Assembly (NCBI RefSeq): GCF_026646375.1
Contig: NZ_JAIPPU010000001.1
Location: forward strand, 124,001-188,000
DNA length: 64,000 nucleotides
Direction of reading: 5' to 3'
Origin: Acetobacterium wieringae
GTDB taxonomy: Bacteria > Bacillota > Clostridia > Eubacteriales > Eubacteriaceae
Position numbers and translations under genes: made by a program
Notes under the pieces: model-generated
Told to the model about the DNA's origin: nothing
The model's input: the letters and a program-made list of their open reading frames with translations, nothing else
Database searches by the model: none
Shown here: positions 52,251 through 62,067 of the stretch, piece after piece
How the letters are laid out: every line of letters starts with the position of its first letter
Position numbering within the stretch: the stretch's first letter is position 1

Positions 52251-53480
52251 ATGGAAACTTTAAAAAATTTACAAGCACTGGTCAAGCGACTGGAAGAGAA
52301 AAGTCCTTTTTATCAGCAACGTTTTAAAGCCGCCGGAATTGTTGCAGCCGATATTAAAACCATGGCTGATTTTGAACAGCTGCCGTTTACCGATAAAGGT
52401 GACCTGCGCAATGCCTATCCCCTCGGTTTACAGGCCGTGCCGGATAGTGAGGTGGTGCGGATTCATTCTTCATCGGGAACGACCGGTCAGCCGGTGATCA
52501 TTCCCTATACCGCCAACGATGTGACTGATTGGGCGGAAATGTTTGCCCGTTGTTATCGCTATGCCGGAATGACCGAAGAAGACCGGATTCAGATTACCCC
52601 GGGCTATGGGCTCTGGACTGCCGGTATTGGCTTTCAGGCCGGGGCCGAGAAAATGGGGGCGATGGCGATTCCGATGGGGCCGGGGAACACCCAGAAACAA
52701 TTGCAGATGATGGTCGATTTAAAAGCTACGGTGCTGGCATCGACCTCATCCTATGCTTTGTTGCTGGCCGAAGAGGTGGCCAACCAGAACCTCGGCGATC
52801 AGATTCATTTAAAACGTGGTGTCATCGGTTCAGAGCGTTGGGGCGACAAGATGCGCAGCCGGATTGCCGAAGAGCTGGGGATTGAGCTGTTTGATATTTA
52901 TGGCCTGACTGAAATCTACGGTCCTGGCATTTCCATTGATTGCAGCGAACACGACGGGCTGCACTACTGGTCGGATTATCTGTACTTTGAAATTCTTGAT
53001 CAAGAAACCTTAAAACCGGTGCCGGAAGGAGAGTACGGCGAACTGGTGATCACCACCTTCCGGAAGGAGGGGGCGCCGCTATTGCGCTACCGCACTCACG
53101 ATATTACCCGCTTTATTCCCGGACCCTGTGCCTGTGGATCCGTCTTTCCCCGCCATGATCGGATCATTGGACGCACTGACGACATGGTCAAGGTTAAAGG
53201 GGTTAATATCTACCCCGGTCAGATTGATGAGCTCTTAAAAACTGTCGAAGGGGTCAGCAGTGAATATCTGGCTACCGTGGATCATCAGGACGGCAAGGAC
53301 CGGGTGGTTCTGGCGTTTGAAGTTTTAAATGGTATTGATCAAAAAGCGATAGAAGAAGAGGTCAAACGGCAGTTTAAATCCCGGGTGGGTTTAAGTGTAA
53401 TTCCCCAGGCCAGTTCGCTCGGATCGTTGCCCCGATCCGAGAAAAAAAGCGTCCGAATCATTGATCGTCGCTTCAGTTAA
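52251..53480 (+). CDS. paaK: Phenylacetate--CoA ligase family protein
   Basis: A 409-residue adenylate-forming ligase of the PaaK type, activating an aryl acetate (phenylacetate or indoleacetate) to the CoA ester. SSSGTTGQPVIIPY is the AMP-binding loop, IYGLTEIYGPG and RTDDMVKVKGVNIYPGQI are the later family motifs. ATG at 52251 follows AAGAGGAAAAG. It is controlled by the T-box leader, so expression should rise when a tRNA is uncharged. Its role may be in aromatic amino acid fermentation or synthesis (inference). A 2-oxoacid oxidoreductase that could act on arylpyruvates lies 10 kb away. Confidence 0.88.
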   Translation: METLKNLQALVKRLEEKSPFYQQRFKAAGIVAADIKTMADFEQLPFTDKGDLRNAYPLGLQAVPDSEVVRIHSSSGTTGQPVIIPYTANDVTDWAEMFARCYRYAGMTEEDRIQITPGYGLWTAGIGFQAGAEKMGAMAIPMGPGNTQKQLQMMVDLKATVLASTSSYALLLAEEVANQNLGDQIHLKRGVIGSERWGDKMRSRIAEELGIELFDIYGLTEIYGPGISIDCSEHDGLHYWSDYLYFEILDQETLKPVPEGEYGELVITTFRKEGAPLLRYRTHDITRFIPGPCACGSVFPRHDRIIGRTDDMVKVKGVNIYPGQIDELLKTVEGVSSEYLATVDHQDGKDRVVLAFEVLNGIDQKAIEEEVKRQFKSRVGLSVIPQASSLGSLPRSEKKSVRIIDRRFS

Positions 53481-53616
53481 GCGGATATCCCCGGAAAATC
53501 ATGGGGGTCCGGTAGTTGCCAAAAGCTGTCTTTCCAAAAAGTCGCCAGAAAAATTGATTTTTTATCCGGAATTAGGTATAATGAAATCGGCCACCTTGAT
53601 TTAAGAGGAGAAAAAA

Positions 53617-53811
53617 ATGAAAACAAAAAAACAAAAGAAAAACCGATTCAAAATCGTTCTCAACGAACCCACTGGAGAGAGTTCCGGGTGTAAGATCATT
53701 GAAGATACTGAAACAGGAATCAATTATTTATATCATTTTGATGAATTTGGCGGCGGACTCACGGTACTAATTGATGAAGAAGGTGAACCTTTAGTTGCCC
53801 CTGAAAAATAA
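53617..53811 (+). CDS. Small DUF6440-like protein
   Basis: A 64-residue protein with a Lys-rich start and the pattern GCKIIEDTETGINYLYHF..GGGLTVLIDEEGEPLV, matching the short DUF6440 family common in Firmicutes. No function is known. AAGAGGAG lies about 8 nt before the ATG. A terminator follows. Confidence 0.68.
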   Translation: MKTKKQKKNRFKIVLNEPTGESSGCKIIEDTETGINYLYHFDEFGGGLTVLIDEEGEPLVAPEK

Positions 53812-53820
53812 AATACCAGA

Positions 53821-53855
53821 CCCTGAAAGAGATTTTCTTTTTCAGGGTTTTTGTA
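53821..53855 (+). terminator. Terminator after the DUF6440-like gene
   Basis: CCCTGAAA / TTTCAGGG stem, followed by T5. Confidence 0.82.
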
Positions 53856-53967
53856 TGCATTTTATTTCCGGGAAAAGTTTATTTTTATAAAATAGGTGTA
53901 TAAACAGAAAAAGGATATAAAAAAACCAAAAATTTATCACCGATGTGTTTGGCAGAGAACAGAATAA

Positions 53968-55272
<1,305 letters not shown>

Positions 55273-55296
55273 ATAACAAAATAAGGAAGTGAAACA

Positions 55297-56730
55297 ATGT
55301 ATTTAAAAGGATTGGGCATTGCCTGTCATCCGCCGGTGTTGATCCCGGAGGTTGGGCAAGGCCGAGAAAATGAAGCACAAAAAACGATCCGGGGATTACG
55401 GGATCTGGCGCTGAAGGTAGCCGAAATTAAGCCGGAGGTGATTGTTTGTATTACGCCTCACGGGAATGTATTTCGCGATGGCGTAGCGGTGGTTTATGAA
55501 AATCACATGCAGGGTGATCTGCGCAATTTCGGGCATCCGGATATCAGCCTGGAAAAAGATTGCGATATGGGGCTGTTGGATGAGTTGAATATGAACTTTG
55601 GTAAAAATAACTGTCATACTATTTTTTTAAATCAGAAAATTGCCAAAGAGTATAAAATTGGCCTTGAACTTGATCATGGGGTGCTGGTGCCGCTTTATTT
55701 TATCGAAAAATACTATCGGGATTATAAAATTGTCCATATCACCATCGGTGATCTGAGTTTGATTGAGCTTTATAAAATGGGGACAGTGATCCGGGAAGCT
55801 ATTGAAGCTCGGGGTAAAGAAGCGATGATTCTGGTTTCCGCTGATCTTTCCCATTGCCTTAAAGATGAGGGGCCCTATGCTTTTAATCCGATGGGGCCGT
55901 TGTTTGACGAGAATATTGTCAATGGCATCAAAACCAAAAATTACTACTCAATTCTAACTGTTCCCCACCAGGTCTACGAACCAGCCGGTCAATGCGGGTT
56001 AAAGCCAATTGTGATGGGATTGGGAGCCGCAGATGGTCTGGATACGGAAGCCACAGTCTTTTCTTATGAGGGGCCTTTTGGGGTCGGTTATATGTCCGCC
56101 TTTATCGATTTGACCGATAAAAAAATTCCCAGTCTGCTTACTCGTTATGAAGAAGATAAAATGATTACCTATAAAGAGCGGCGTTTAAATGAAAGTCCTC
56201 TGGTAGCTTTGGCACGAGCCACCATCAATACATGGGTGCAACGAGGCCGAAAGCTGAATTTTGATCATTATAAAAGTCAGGTTGAGATTGAACCCGATGT
56301 CCTGGGTGAACTGGAAAATAATCAGGCCGGTGTTTTTGTCTCGCTGCATAAGCATGGCGAACTGCGGGGGTGTATTGGTACCACCGGGCCGGTGACCGAA
56401 AGCATTGCCCAGGAGATTATTCGTAATGCGATTGAGGCGTCGACTTATGATCCCCGGTTTATGCCAGTCGAAGAGCAGGAACTGATGGAGCTGGAAATCA
56501 AAGTGGATGTACTGGGTGTGCCTGAAGTGGTTAACAGTATAGCCGAACTGGATGCCAAAAAGTACGGGGTTATTGTCGAGAAGGATCTCCACCGGGGTTT
56601 GCTGTTGCCTGATCTGGAAGGGGTCAACACTCCGGAGGAGCAGATTGCCATTGCCAAACGAAAAGCCGGTATCGCTGAAAGCGACAGCGATGTGATTTTG
56701 CAGCGCTTTCAAGTGATCCGGCATCAATAA
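55297..56730 (+). CDS. Fused MEMO1-AMMECR1 protein (AmmeMemoRadiSam system)
   Basis: A 477-residue fusion. Residues 1-275 form a MEMO1/class III dioxygenase-like domain (GIACHPPVLIPEVG, ITPHGNVF, LELDHGVLVPLYF, SADLSHC), with His residues spaced for metal binding. Residues 290-475 form an AMMECR1 domain (GVFVSLHKHGELRGCIGT, ASTYDPRF). In bacteria these two often go with a radical SAM enzyme (AmrS), which is not seen here. Function is unknown despite wide conservation. It ends only 3 nt from the convergent mutY stop. Confidence 0.85.
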   Translation: MYLKGLGIACHPPVLIPEVGQGRENEAQKTIRGLRDLALKVAEIKPEVIVCITPHGNVFRDGVAVVYENHMQGDLRNFGHPDISLEKDCDMGLLDELNMNFGKNNCHTIFLNQKIAKEYKIGLELDHGVLVPLYFIEKYYRDYKIVHITIGDLSLIELYKMGTVIREAIEARGKEAMILVSADLSHCLKDEGPYAFNPMGPLFDENIVNGIKTKNYYSILTVPHQVYEPAGQCGLKPIVMGLGAADGLDTEATVFSYEGPFGVGYMSAFIDLTDKKIPSLLTRYEEDKMITYKERRLNESPLVALARATINTWVQRGRKLNFDHYKSQVEIEPDVLGELENNQAGVFVSLHKHGELRGCIGTTGPVTESIAQEIIRNAIEASTYDPRFMPVEEQELMELEIKVDVLGVPEVVNSIAELDAKKYGVIVEKDLHRGLLLPDLEGVNTPEEQIAIAKRKAGIAESDSDVILQRFQVIRHQ

Positions 56731-56733
56731 GCA

Positions 56734-57843
56734 TTAAAAGCGGGTCAATTGATCTAAAAGTTTGGAAAAGGCGATTGGCAAGGCCAGGTCATCGATCTCG
56801 GACAGCGCCTTGAACTGATGGTCTGCCTGGGTTTGCTCCTGGTTGGGAATGTGGTGGGAAGTTGACACTGTTTCCCGAATTGTGTTGTCTAAATCAAAAC
56901 CATAGATGGACATCTCCCAGATAATATGAGAAAAAACATGGCGGTTGGTGCCAATAAAAATAGGTTCATCTAGCTCGTGGAAATTTTCTGCGAGCTTTTT
57001 TTTGATGTCCTGGCCGTGACCAGTCACGGTTTCGGTAATTGGAAAGGACCACAGCCCGGATAACAGGCCGGAATCTGGACGGCGCACAAAAAATAGGCAG
57101 CGGTTTTGTTTAACGATGCCAACTTCCATCTTTTTAGTGAGCTGTTTCGCTTTTTTCTTCTTTACCGGAAGCTGTCCGGTGGTTCCGGCAGCATGACTCT
57201 GACAGCCGCCGCGAATCGGACAGATCAGGCATTTGGGACTTTGGGGAGTACAGATCACAGCGCCCAGTTCCATCAGTGCTTCATTAAAATCGCCGGCGGC
57301 ATCCGGTAGAATCTCTTCGATAAAGCCTGTCATCTTTTTTTTTGTTTTGGCATCGCCGATATCGTCAAAGCTGTTGCCATAACGGCTGATCACCCGGAGG
57401 ACATTGCCATCGACGGCACTAACCTTCTCATTAAAAGCAATGCTGGCGATGGCCCCACCGGTGTAGGGGCCAATGCCTGGGAGCTTTTGCAGTTTGGCGA
57501 AGGTATCGGGCATGATTCCTTCGTAGTCGGAGACAATAATCCGGGCTGCCTGGTGGAGGTTGCGGGCCCGCGAATAATAGCCCAAACCCTCCCAGGTCTT
57601 AATGACCTCATCGACCGAGGCTTGAGCCAGGGAAAAAACAGTGGGAAACTTTGCAATGAATCGGTTATAATAGGGTATTAATGTATCAATCTGGGTTTGT
57701 TGCGCCATGATTTCCGAGATCCAGATATAATATGGGTTCCGGGTTCGGCGAAAGGGCAGATCACGCTGCGCTTTTTCAAACCATTTAAGTAGATCGGTCT
57801 GTAATATTTCAATTTGATGCTGATTTATTTTAGTATCAAGCAT
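56734..57843 (-). CDS. mutY: A/G-specific adenine glycosylase
   Basis: A 369-residue DNA glycosylase that removes adenine opposite 8-oxoguanine. The helix-hairpin-helix LPGIGPYTGGAIASIAF with the following catalytic Asp (VDGNVLRV), the early Glu (IMAQQTQID), the four-Cys Fe-S motif (CTPQSPKCLICPIRGGC) and a C-terminal NUDIX-like 8-oxoG recognition domain are present. GGAG precedes the ATG. Confidence 0.94.
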   Translation of the reverse strand: MLDTKINQHQIEILQTDLLKWFEKAQRDLPFRRTRNPYYIWISEIMAQQTQIDTLIPYYNRFIAKFPTVFSLAQASVDEVIKTWEGLGYYSRARNLHQAARIIVSDYEGIMPDTFAKLQKLPGIGPYTGGAIASIAFNEKVSAVDGNVLRVISRYGNSFDDIGDAKTKKKMTGFIEEILPDAAGDFNEALMELGAVICTPQSPKCLICPIRGGCQSHAAGTTGQLPVKKKKAKQLTKKMEVGIVKQNRCLFFVRRPDSGLLSGLWSFPITETVTGHGQDIKKKLAENFHELDEPIFIGTNRHVFSHIIWEMSIYGFDLDNTIRETVSTSHHIPNQEQTQADHQFKALSEIDDLALPIAFSKLLDQLTRF

Positions 57844-58154
57844 TTGGTCTCCGTTCGTTAAAGTTCATTCAATTCATAGTATAAAATAAGGCACAAGATG
57901 TAGTATAGAACAGTTTCCTAAAAACTATCTTGTTCGGGTTCAATCAGTCCCGAAAGGCCAGGACAAGAATTTACCCCATCCCCCATTATGGCCTTAGAAT
58001 GGGCGAAAACACGGTTTATAATTGGGATGGGGTCACCATTTGGACCCGTAAACGCCACAAAAAACTTGACATAAAATGGGTAGGATGGTAAACTTACTGT
58101 AACAAACGTGTAACTTTTATTTATGCAATTTTGACAAAATGAAAGGTTTTATTT
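57844..58154. other. Intergenic region between mutY and the YabE-like gene
   Basis: 311 bp without a gene. It contains a hairpin TTCGGG..CCCGAA (57931-57954), a longer pair ACCCCATCCC (57973-57982) and GGGATGGGGT (58024-58033), and a plus-strand promoter (58066-58094). The hairpin-and-GAATTTACCCC arrangement is loosely echoed on the minus strand near 24815-24860. Confidence 0.4.
58066..58094 (+). promoter_or_regulatory. Promoter of the YabE-like gene
   Basis: TTGACA, 17-bp spacer, TAAACT. Confidence 0.6.
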
Positions 58155-59231
58155 ATGAATAGAGAGAGAGAAACCGGTGGTTTTCTCAAGAAATATCCCG
58201 GCGTCAAGATTGGAATCATTGCGATGATTCTGCTTCTTGTTGTGGGTGTTTCCAGTGCTTTTACCGTTGAAAAAGAAGTTTCTGTCAACTTCGAAGGCAA
58301 GGTATACACTGCCAATGGAAAACTACTCGAATCCCTAGAAGAAGTTCTGATTGCCAATGAACTTCCGGTCAGTGACGAATATAAATATAGTGTGCCGTTG
58401 ACAACGTTGTTTAAAGATGTCATTGATGTAACAATTGAAAAGAAGATTTCCGGAAATATCCTGGTTGATGGAAAAACCATTGCCTACTTGTCAGGCGGTG
58501 CCACTGTTGGCGATGTTCTGGAAGAGAATGGCGTTAAGCCGGATGAGGATGATAAGGTTGAACCGGGGTTAAATACCCCGTTAACTGAGAAAACCGGAAC
58601 AATCAAAGTAACCCGGATATCCTACGTGGAATCAACGGGCATTAAAGATGTGCCGATGAAGGCCACCATCAGAGAAAATCCTGAGTTGCCTATGGGCACC
58701 CGAATTGTTGTTCAAGTTGGACAAAACGGCAAAGCCAATAAGAAAGAAAAGATCCGCTACGAAAATGGTGTCGAGGTCAGCCGGGAAGTAATTACCTGTG
58801 AAGTAATCATGCCAGCGGTGGAAGAAATTATTGAAGTGGGTCCTTCGACAACCATAACAATGCCGAAAGCAGTAGAGGTTTCTTCTGTGTCTGGAAATGT
58901 CAATGTCGAAAAAAGCGAAACTGGCGATGGCAGTGCATCGATCAATCCAGACAGCGGTTTTAAAGGAAGTATGGTGGTTAGTGCCACTGCTTACACCGCC
59001 ACTGGCAATAACACCGCTTCGGGAACTGTGCCACAGTCAGGCCGAACGATTGCCACCTGGGGAGGAATTCCTTTCGGAACCAAAGTTTATATCCCGGCGC
59101 TTGGCGGTGTTTATACCGTTGAAGATCGGGGTGGCGCCGTCGGCTATGGAATTATCGATATTTATATGGATAGCGAAGCTGAATGCGAAGCCTGGGGCCG
59201 ACAAAACATTGAAATATACTTTGTTGAGTAG
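58155..59231 (+). CDS. YabE/RpfB-like cell-wall protein (DUF348-G5-3D)
   Basis: A 358-residue exported protein with an N-terminal helix (about residues 18-40), two DUF348 ubiquitin-like repeats (about 40-160), a G5 domain (about 160-235; KIRYENGVEVSRE), a Ser-rich linker, and a C-terminal 3D domain (about 265-358) with the three aspartates in YTVEDRGGAVGYGIIDIY and MDSEAE. Such proteins cleave peptidoglycan glycan strands and act in wall remodelling or spore germination. Unlike Mycobacterium RpfB, the catalytic domain here is 3D. A perfect terminator follows. Confidence 0.88.
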   Translation: MNRERETGGFLKKYPGVKIGIIAMILLLVVGVSSAFTVEKEVSVNFEGKVYTANGKLLESLEEVLIANELPVSDEYKYSVPLTTLFKDVIDVTIEKKISGNILVDGKTIAYLSGGATVGDVLEENGVKPDEDDKVEPGLNTPLTEKTGTIKVTRISYVESTGIKDVPMKATIRENPELPMGTRIVVQVGQNGKANKKEKIRYENGVEVSREVITCEVIMPAVEEIIEVGPSTTITMPKAVEVSSVSGNVNVEKSETGDGSASINPDSGFKGSMVVSATAYTATGNNTASGTVPQSGRTIATWGGIPFGTKVYIPALGGVYTVEDRGGAVGYGIIDIYMDSEAECEAWGRQNIEIYFVE

Positions 59232-59234
59232 TTT

Positions 59235-59264
59235 AAAAAGACGATGATTTTCATCGTCTTTTTG
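59235..59264 (+). terminator. Terminator after the YabE-like gene
   Basis: AAAAAGACGATGA / TCATCGTCTTTTT with a 3-nt loop. Confidence 0.88.
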
Positions 59265-59398
59265 TTTGTTGATTTTTAGTGGCGGAATAATGGGGTGGGA
59301 GGAAAACGTAAAATGGCGGATCGAAAAAAAGTGCTGTTGGGAAAAAATAGAGGTATCGTTTTTGTACTCAGAAAAAACATTATTCTAAAAAAATACAC

Positions 59399-59428
59399 TT
59401 GTACTTTGTATACAAAGCTTGTTATACT
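59399..59428 (+). promoter_or_regulatory. ilvE promoter with overlapping 14-bp palindrome
   Basis: TTGTAC (59399-59404) and TATACT (59423-59428) with an 18-bp spacer. A perfect palindrome CTTTGTATACAAAG (59404-59417) covers the -35 edge and spacer, a good place for a repressor; the shape recalls GntR-family operators. Confidence 0.6.
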
Positions 59429-59480
59429 AATCTCATGAAATGAAATAGCAGCGATTTTGCTATGGAACTCGGAGGAAGAC

Positions 59481-60542
59481 ATGGAAATTAAAATTGTTAA
59501 AACAGCAAACCCCAAGGAAAAGCCAGAAGAAGATTCGTTGATCTTCGGTGTCGAATTTACGGATTATATGTTTGAGATGGACTATACTGAAGGAATTGGC
59601 TGGCATGATGCAGTCATCAAGCCTTACGGCCCCATTGAGATCATGCCTTCAGCAATGGTGCTTCACTATGCCCAGGAAGTTTTTGAAGGCTTAAAAGCAT
59701 ATAAAACGCCTTCCGGTGAGATTCAGCTATTCCGACCAGATGAAAACTTCAAACGAATGAACCGCTCCAACGCCCGGATGTGTATTCCGCAAATCGATGA
59801 GAATTTTTTACTGGAAGCCTTAAAAGCCCTGGTAAAGATGGACGAAAGCTGGATTCCTAAATCACCGGGAACATCGCTTTATATCCGGCCATTTGTTTTT
59901 GCCACCGATCCATTTATTGGGGTGCGGGTTTCCAAACGCTACAAATTTATGATTATCATGTCGCCAGTGGGATCTTATTATAAAGGGGGGATGGTTCCCA
60001 GTCGCATTTATGTGGAGTCGGAATTTGCCCGAACGGTTCGTGGTGGCACCGGAGAAGCCAAATGCGGTGGTAATTACGCCGGCGGTCTGGCGGCCCAGCA
60101 AAAAGTGCATGAAATGGGCTTTGAACAGATTCTCTGGCTGGATGGTGAAAAAAGGCAGTACATCGAAGAAGTGGGAACCAGCAATGTCTTCTTTTTAATC
60201 GATGGCGTTTTTGTGACTCCTTCCCTGGAAGGCACGATTTTAAATGGCATTACCCGCAAAAGCGTAATTGAATTATTAAAACATTGGGGCGAAACCGTGG
60301 AAGAACGTCGAATCACCATCGACGAGTTATATCAGGCTTATCAGCAGGGAAAAATCTCGGAAGCTTTTGCTACCGGCACAGCGGCCGTTATTGCGCCGAT
60401 TGGGACGTTAGGGTGGAAAGATGTGGAGATGACCTTTAACGACGGTAAAATCGGCAAATATTCCCAAAAAATATATGATACCCTCTATGATGTCCAAACT
60501 GGCAACAAGGAAGATCCGCTAAATTGGATTGTCAAATTATAA
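59481..60542 (+). CDS. ilvE: Branched-chain amino acid aminotransferase
   Basis: A 353-residue fold type IV PLP aminotransferase for Val, Leu and Ile. The PLP Lys lies in GTGEAKCGGNYA, with EEVGTSNVFFLIDG and the start VEFTDYMFEMDYTEG matching the longer eukaryotic-like BCAT group. ATG at 59481 has GGAGG 6 nt upstream; the earlier TTG at 59457 has none. The palindrome in its promoter suggests regulation. Confidence 0.92.
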   Translation: MEIKIVKTANPKEKPEEDSLIFGVEFTDYMFEMDYTEGIGWHDAVIKPYGPIEIMPSAMVLHYAQEVFEGLKAYKTPSGEIQLFRPDENFKRMNRSNARMCIPQIDENFLLEALKALVKMDESWIPKSPGTSLYIRPFVFATDPFIGVRVSKRYKFMIIMSPVGSYYKGGMVPSRIYVESEFARTVRGGTGEAKCGGNYAGGLAAQQKVHEMGFEQILWLDGEKRQYIEEVGTSNVFFLIDGVFVTPSLEGTILNGITRKSVIELLKHWGETVEERRITIDELYQAYQQGKISEAFATGTAAVIAPIGTLGWKDVEMTFNDGKIGKYSQKIYDTLYDVQTGNKEDPLNWIVKL

Positions 60543-60576
60543 AAATTAAAAAAATGAAAAAAGTTTAATAAACCAC

Positions 60577-60605
60577 TTGACAATAGGTGTTTTCACTGGT
60601 AATAT
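60577..60605 (+). promoter_or_regulatory. Promoter of the tRNA-Ser pair
   Basis: TTGACA, 17-bp spacer, TAATAT, 20 nt before the first tRNA-Ser. Confidence 0.75.
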
Positions 60606-60625
60606 TAGTCTTGCATTTTGAATTA

Positions 60626-60714
60626 CGAGAGGTACCGAAGTGGTCATAACGGGGCGGTCTTGAAAACCGTTAGGGTGCAAGCCCACGTGGGTTCGAATCC
60701 CACCCTCTCGGCCA
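60626..60714 (+). tRNA. tRNA-Ser (anticodon TGA)
   Basis: An 89-nt class II tRNA with encoded CCA. Acceptor CGAGAGG / CCTCTCG, anticodon loop CTTGAAA (UGA), a long variable arm, and T-loop GTTCGAATC. Confidence 0.95.
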
Positions 60715-60759
60715 TCAAATGCTTGAAAAGTGAATAGTTAGATTTGCATTATTACCTTT

Positions 60760-60851
60760 GGAGAAGTACTCAAGTGGCTATAAGAGGTGCCCCTGCTAAG
60801 GGTATAGGCCGTTAACGCGGTGCGTGGGTTCAAATCCCACCTTCTCCGCCA
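60760..60851 (+). tRNA. tRNA-Ser (anticodon GCT)
   Basis: A 92-nt class II tRNA with encoded CCA. Acceptor GGAGAAG / CTTCTCC, anticodon loop CTGCTAA (GCU), a long variable arm, and T-arm GTGGGTTCAAATCCCAC. Its 3' end and downstream terminator are repeated at 63274-63351. Confidence 0.95.
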
Positions 60852-60919
60852 CCATGAACTACGCATCAAATATGATGTTAGATAGAACCTGTTACGATTG
60901 TAGCAGGTTTTTTTAATTA
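60839..60919 (+). repeat. Direct repeat copy 1: tRNA-Ser 3' end plus terminator
   Basis: Begins with ACCTTCTCCGCCACCA (tRNA 3' end plus three bases) and continues through GAACTACGCATCAAA, GATGTTAGATAGAACC and TGTTACG to a T-rich end. It matches 63274-63351 except for a few substitutions and small indels. It includes the tRNA operon terminator hairpin (AACCTGTTACG / TGTAGCAGGTT). Confidence 0.88.
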
Positions 60920-60948
60920 GAGAATAAATGAATAGTGAGGCATGAAAA

Positions 60949-61257
60949 ATGGAGAATCCAGAGATTGTTAGATTAGATCCGCCAAAACGTCTTTATAAAT
61001 TCATGAGATTTGATAAAGATGGCTATTGGATGGATACATTAAAAAAATTTCGTTTGTTTATGTCAAATCCATTAGAATTTAGTGACCCATTTGAAGGTGG
61101 GATATTTCTTTTTTTCCTTGCGTCGCAAGCATATCTATCAGTACAGCTTTAGGTCAACTACATCCCATATTAAAAGATCGTTTATCAAATTTTAAGACCG
61201 TTTGCTTTTCTGGATATGTAGTTTTAAAACCAGAATTTAGATTAAAGAAGACATAAT
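60949..61257 (+). pseudogene. Decayed DUF2971-like gene
   Basis: The first 67 codons (to 61152) resemble the DUF2971 start: LYKFMRFDKDGYWMDTLKKFRL, split here as RLYKFMRFDKDG and FMSNPLEFSDPFEGG. The frame is then lost at a T-rich run near 61108-61120. A second frame carries on with LGQLHPILKD and FKTVCFSGY, a DUF2971-like C-terminal piece, up to 61257. The protein is much shorter than intact members (about 250-300 residues), so a deletion has occurred too. It lies inside the tRNA-Ser-bounded region. Confidence 0.65.
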
Positions 61258-61274
61258 AGTTTTTCTTTCTGAAT

Positions 61275-61318
61275 AAAAAATAAAAACCCAAATCTCTCAA
61301 TGACAAGAGATTTGGGCT
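61275..61318 (-). terminator. Terminator downstream of the methyltransferase gene
   Basis: Minus strand CCCAAATCTCT / AGAGATTTGGG, followed by TTTTTATTTTTT. It ends the MerR-methyltransferase transcript. Confidence 0.82.
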
Positions 61319-61399
61319 TATTAATTGGTGTTATTTGGATGAACTGGCCAGTTTTTGCGAGACCGTTCATCAACTTCTTTCGTAAGCGCTTAACAACAG

Positions 61400-62053
61400 T
61401 TACCAAATCAACGGCAACAATCGATATCTTACCTTTTTGCAATACTCATCATATCCCTGTAGCTCATCTTTAAGCAAGGCTTCTTCCTTTTGGATGCGAA
61501 GCACTAACATTGGTACGATTAAAAGCATCGGTACAATCGCAACGTAAGAGCCCAAAGCCAACGGAAGAAATAGGGATATTACAATCATTCCCGTATACAT
61601 CGGATGTCGCACCAATGCATACGGCCCTGATTCTATCACTTTCTGTTCTCTTTCCACCTGGATAACTGCGGACGCAAACATATTTTCCCGAAAGACAATA
61701 AATATAAAAAGATATCCCAAAAGTGCCAAGACAGCTGATGTAAAGATAAGCCATAGTGGCACTACTGACCAGTGAAAACGATAATCAAGTCCTGGTAAAA
61801 TAAATCCGAGATAAAATAATTTAAATATAGCTGGCGATTTATTGGTTTTATCTTTTTTTTGAACCGTTGATCTTCGCTCTAGAAATTCAGGTGCTTTTTT
61901 TGAAAAATAAAGAGTGATTCCAAGTGTAATCAGAGTAAAACCACCCCATACCATCCAAGCCTCCCAAAAATACAGACTTCCTGCCGGCAGAAAAAAGATT
62001 ACCCACAATAATATAGTCAGAATTAATGGAACTAGAACCTTTTTTCCTTTCAT
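61400..62053 (-). CDS. Isoprenylcysteine carboxyl methyltransferase-like membrane protein
   Basis: A 217-residue membrane protein with about five helices and the ICMT/PEMT family C-terminal motif GPYALVRHPMYTGMIVI with downstream Glu-rich EEALLKDELQGYDEYCKKVRYRLLP (SAM-binding part). Bacterial members methylate unknown lipids or small molecules. The ATG at 62053 has GGAGG upstream; it is downstream of and nearly overlaps merR, so both share one promoter. Confidence 0.8.
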   Translation of the reverse strand: MKGKKVLVPLILTILLWVIFFLPAGSLYFWEAWMVWGGFTLITLGITLYFSKKAPEFLERRSTVQKKDKTNKSPAIFKLFYLGFILPGLDYRFHWSVVPLWLIFTSAVLALLGYLFIFIVFRENMFASAVIQVEREQKVIESGPYALVRHPMYTGMIVISLFLPLALGSYVAIVPMLLIVPMLVLRIQKEEALLKDELQGYDEYCKKVRYRLLPLIW

Positions 62054-62067
62054 AAATAATCCTCCGT

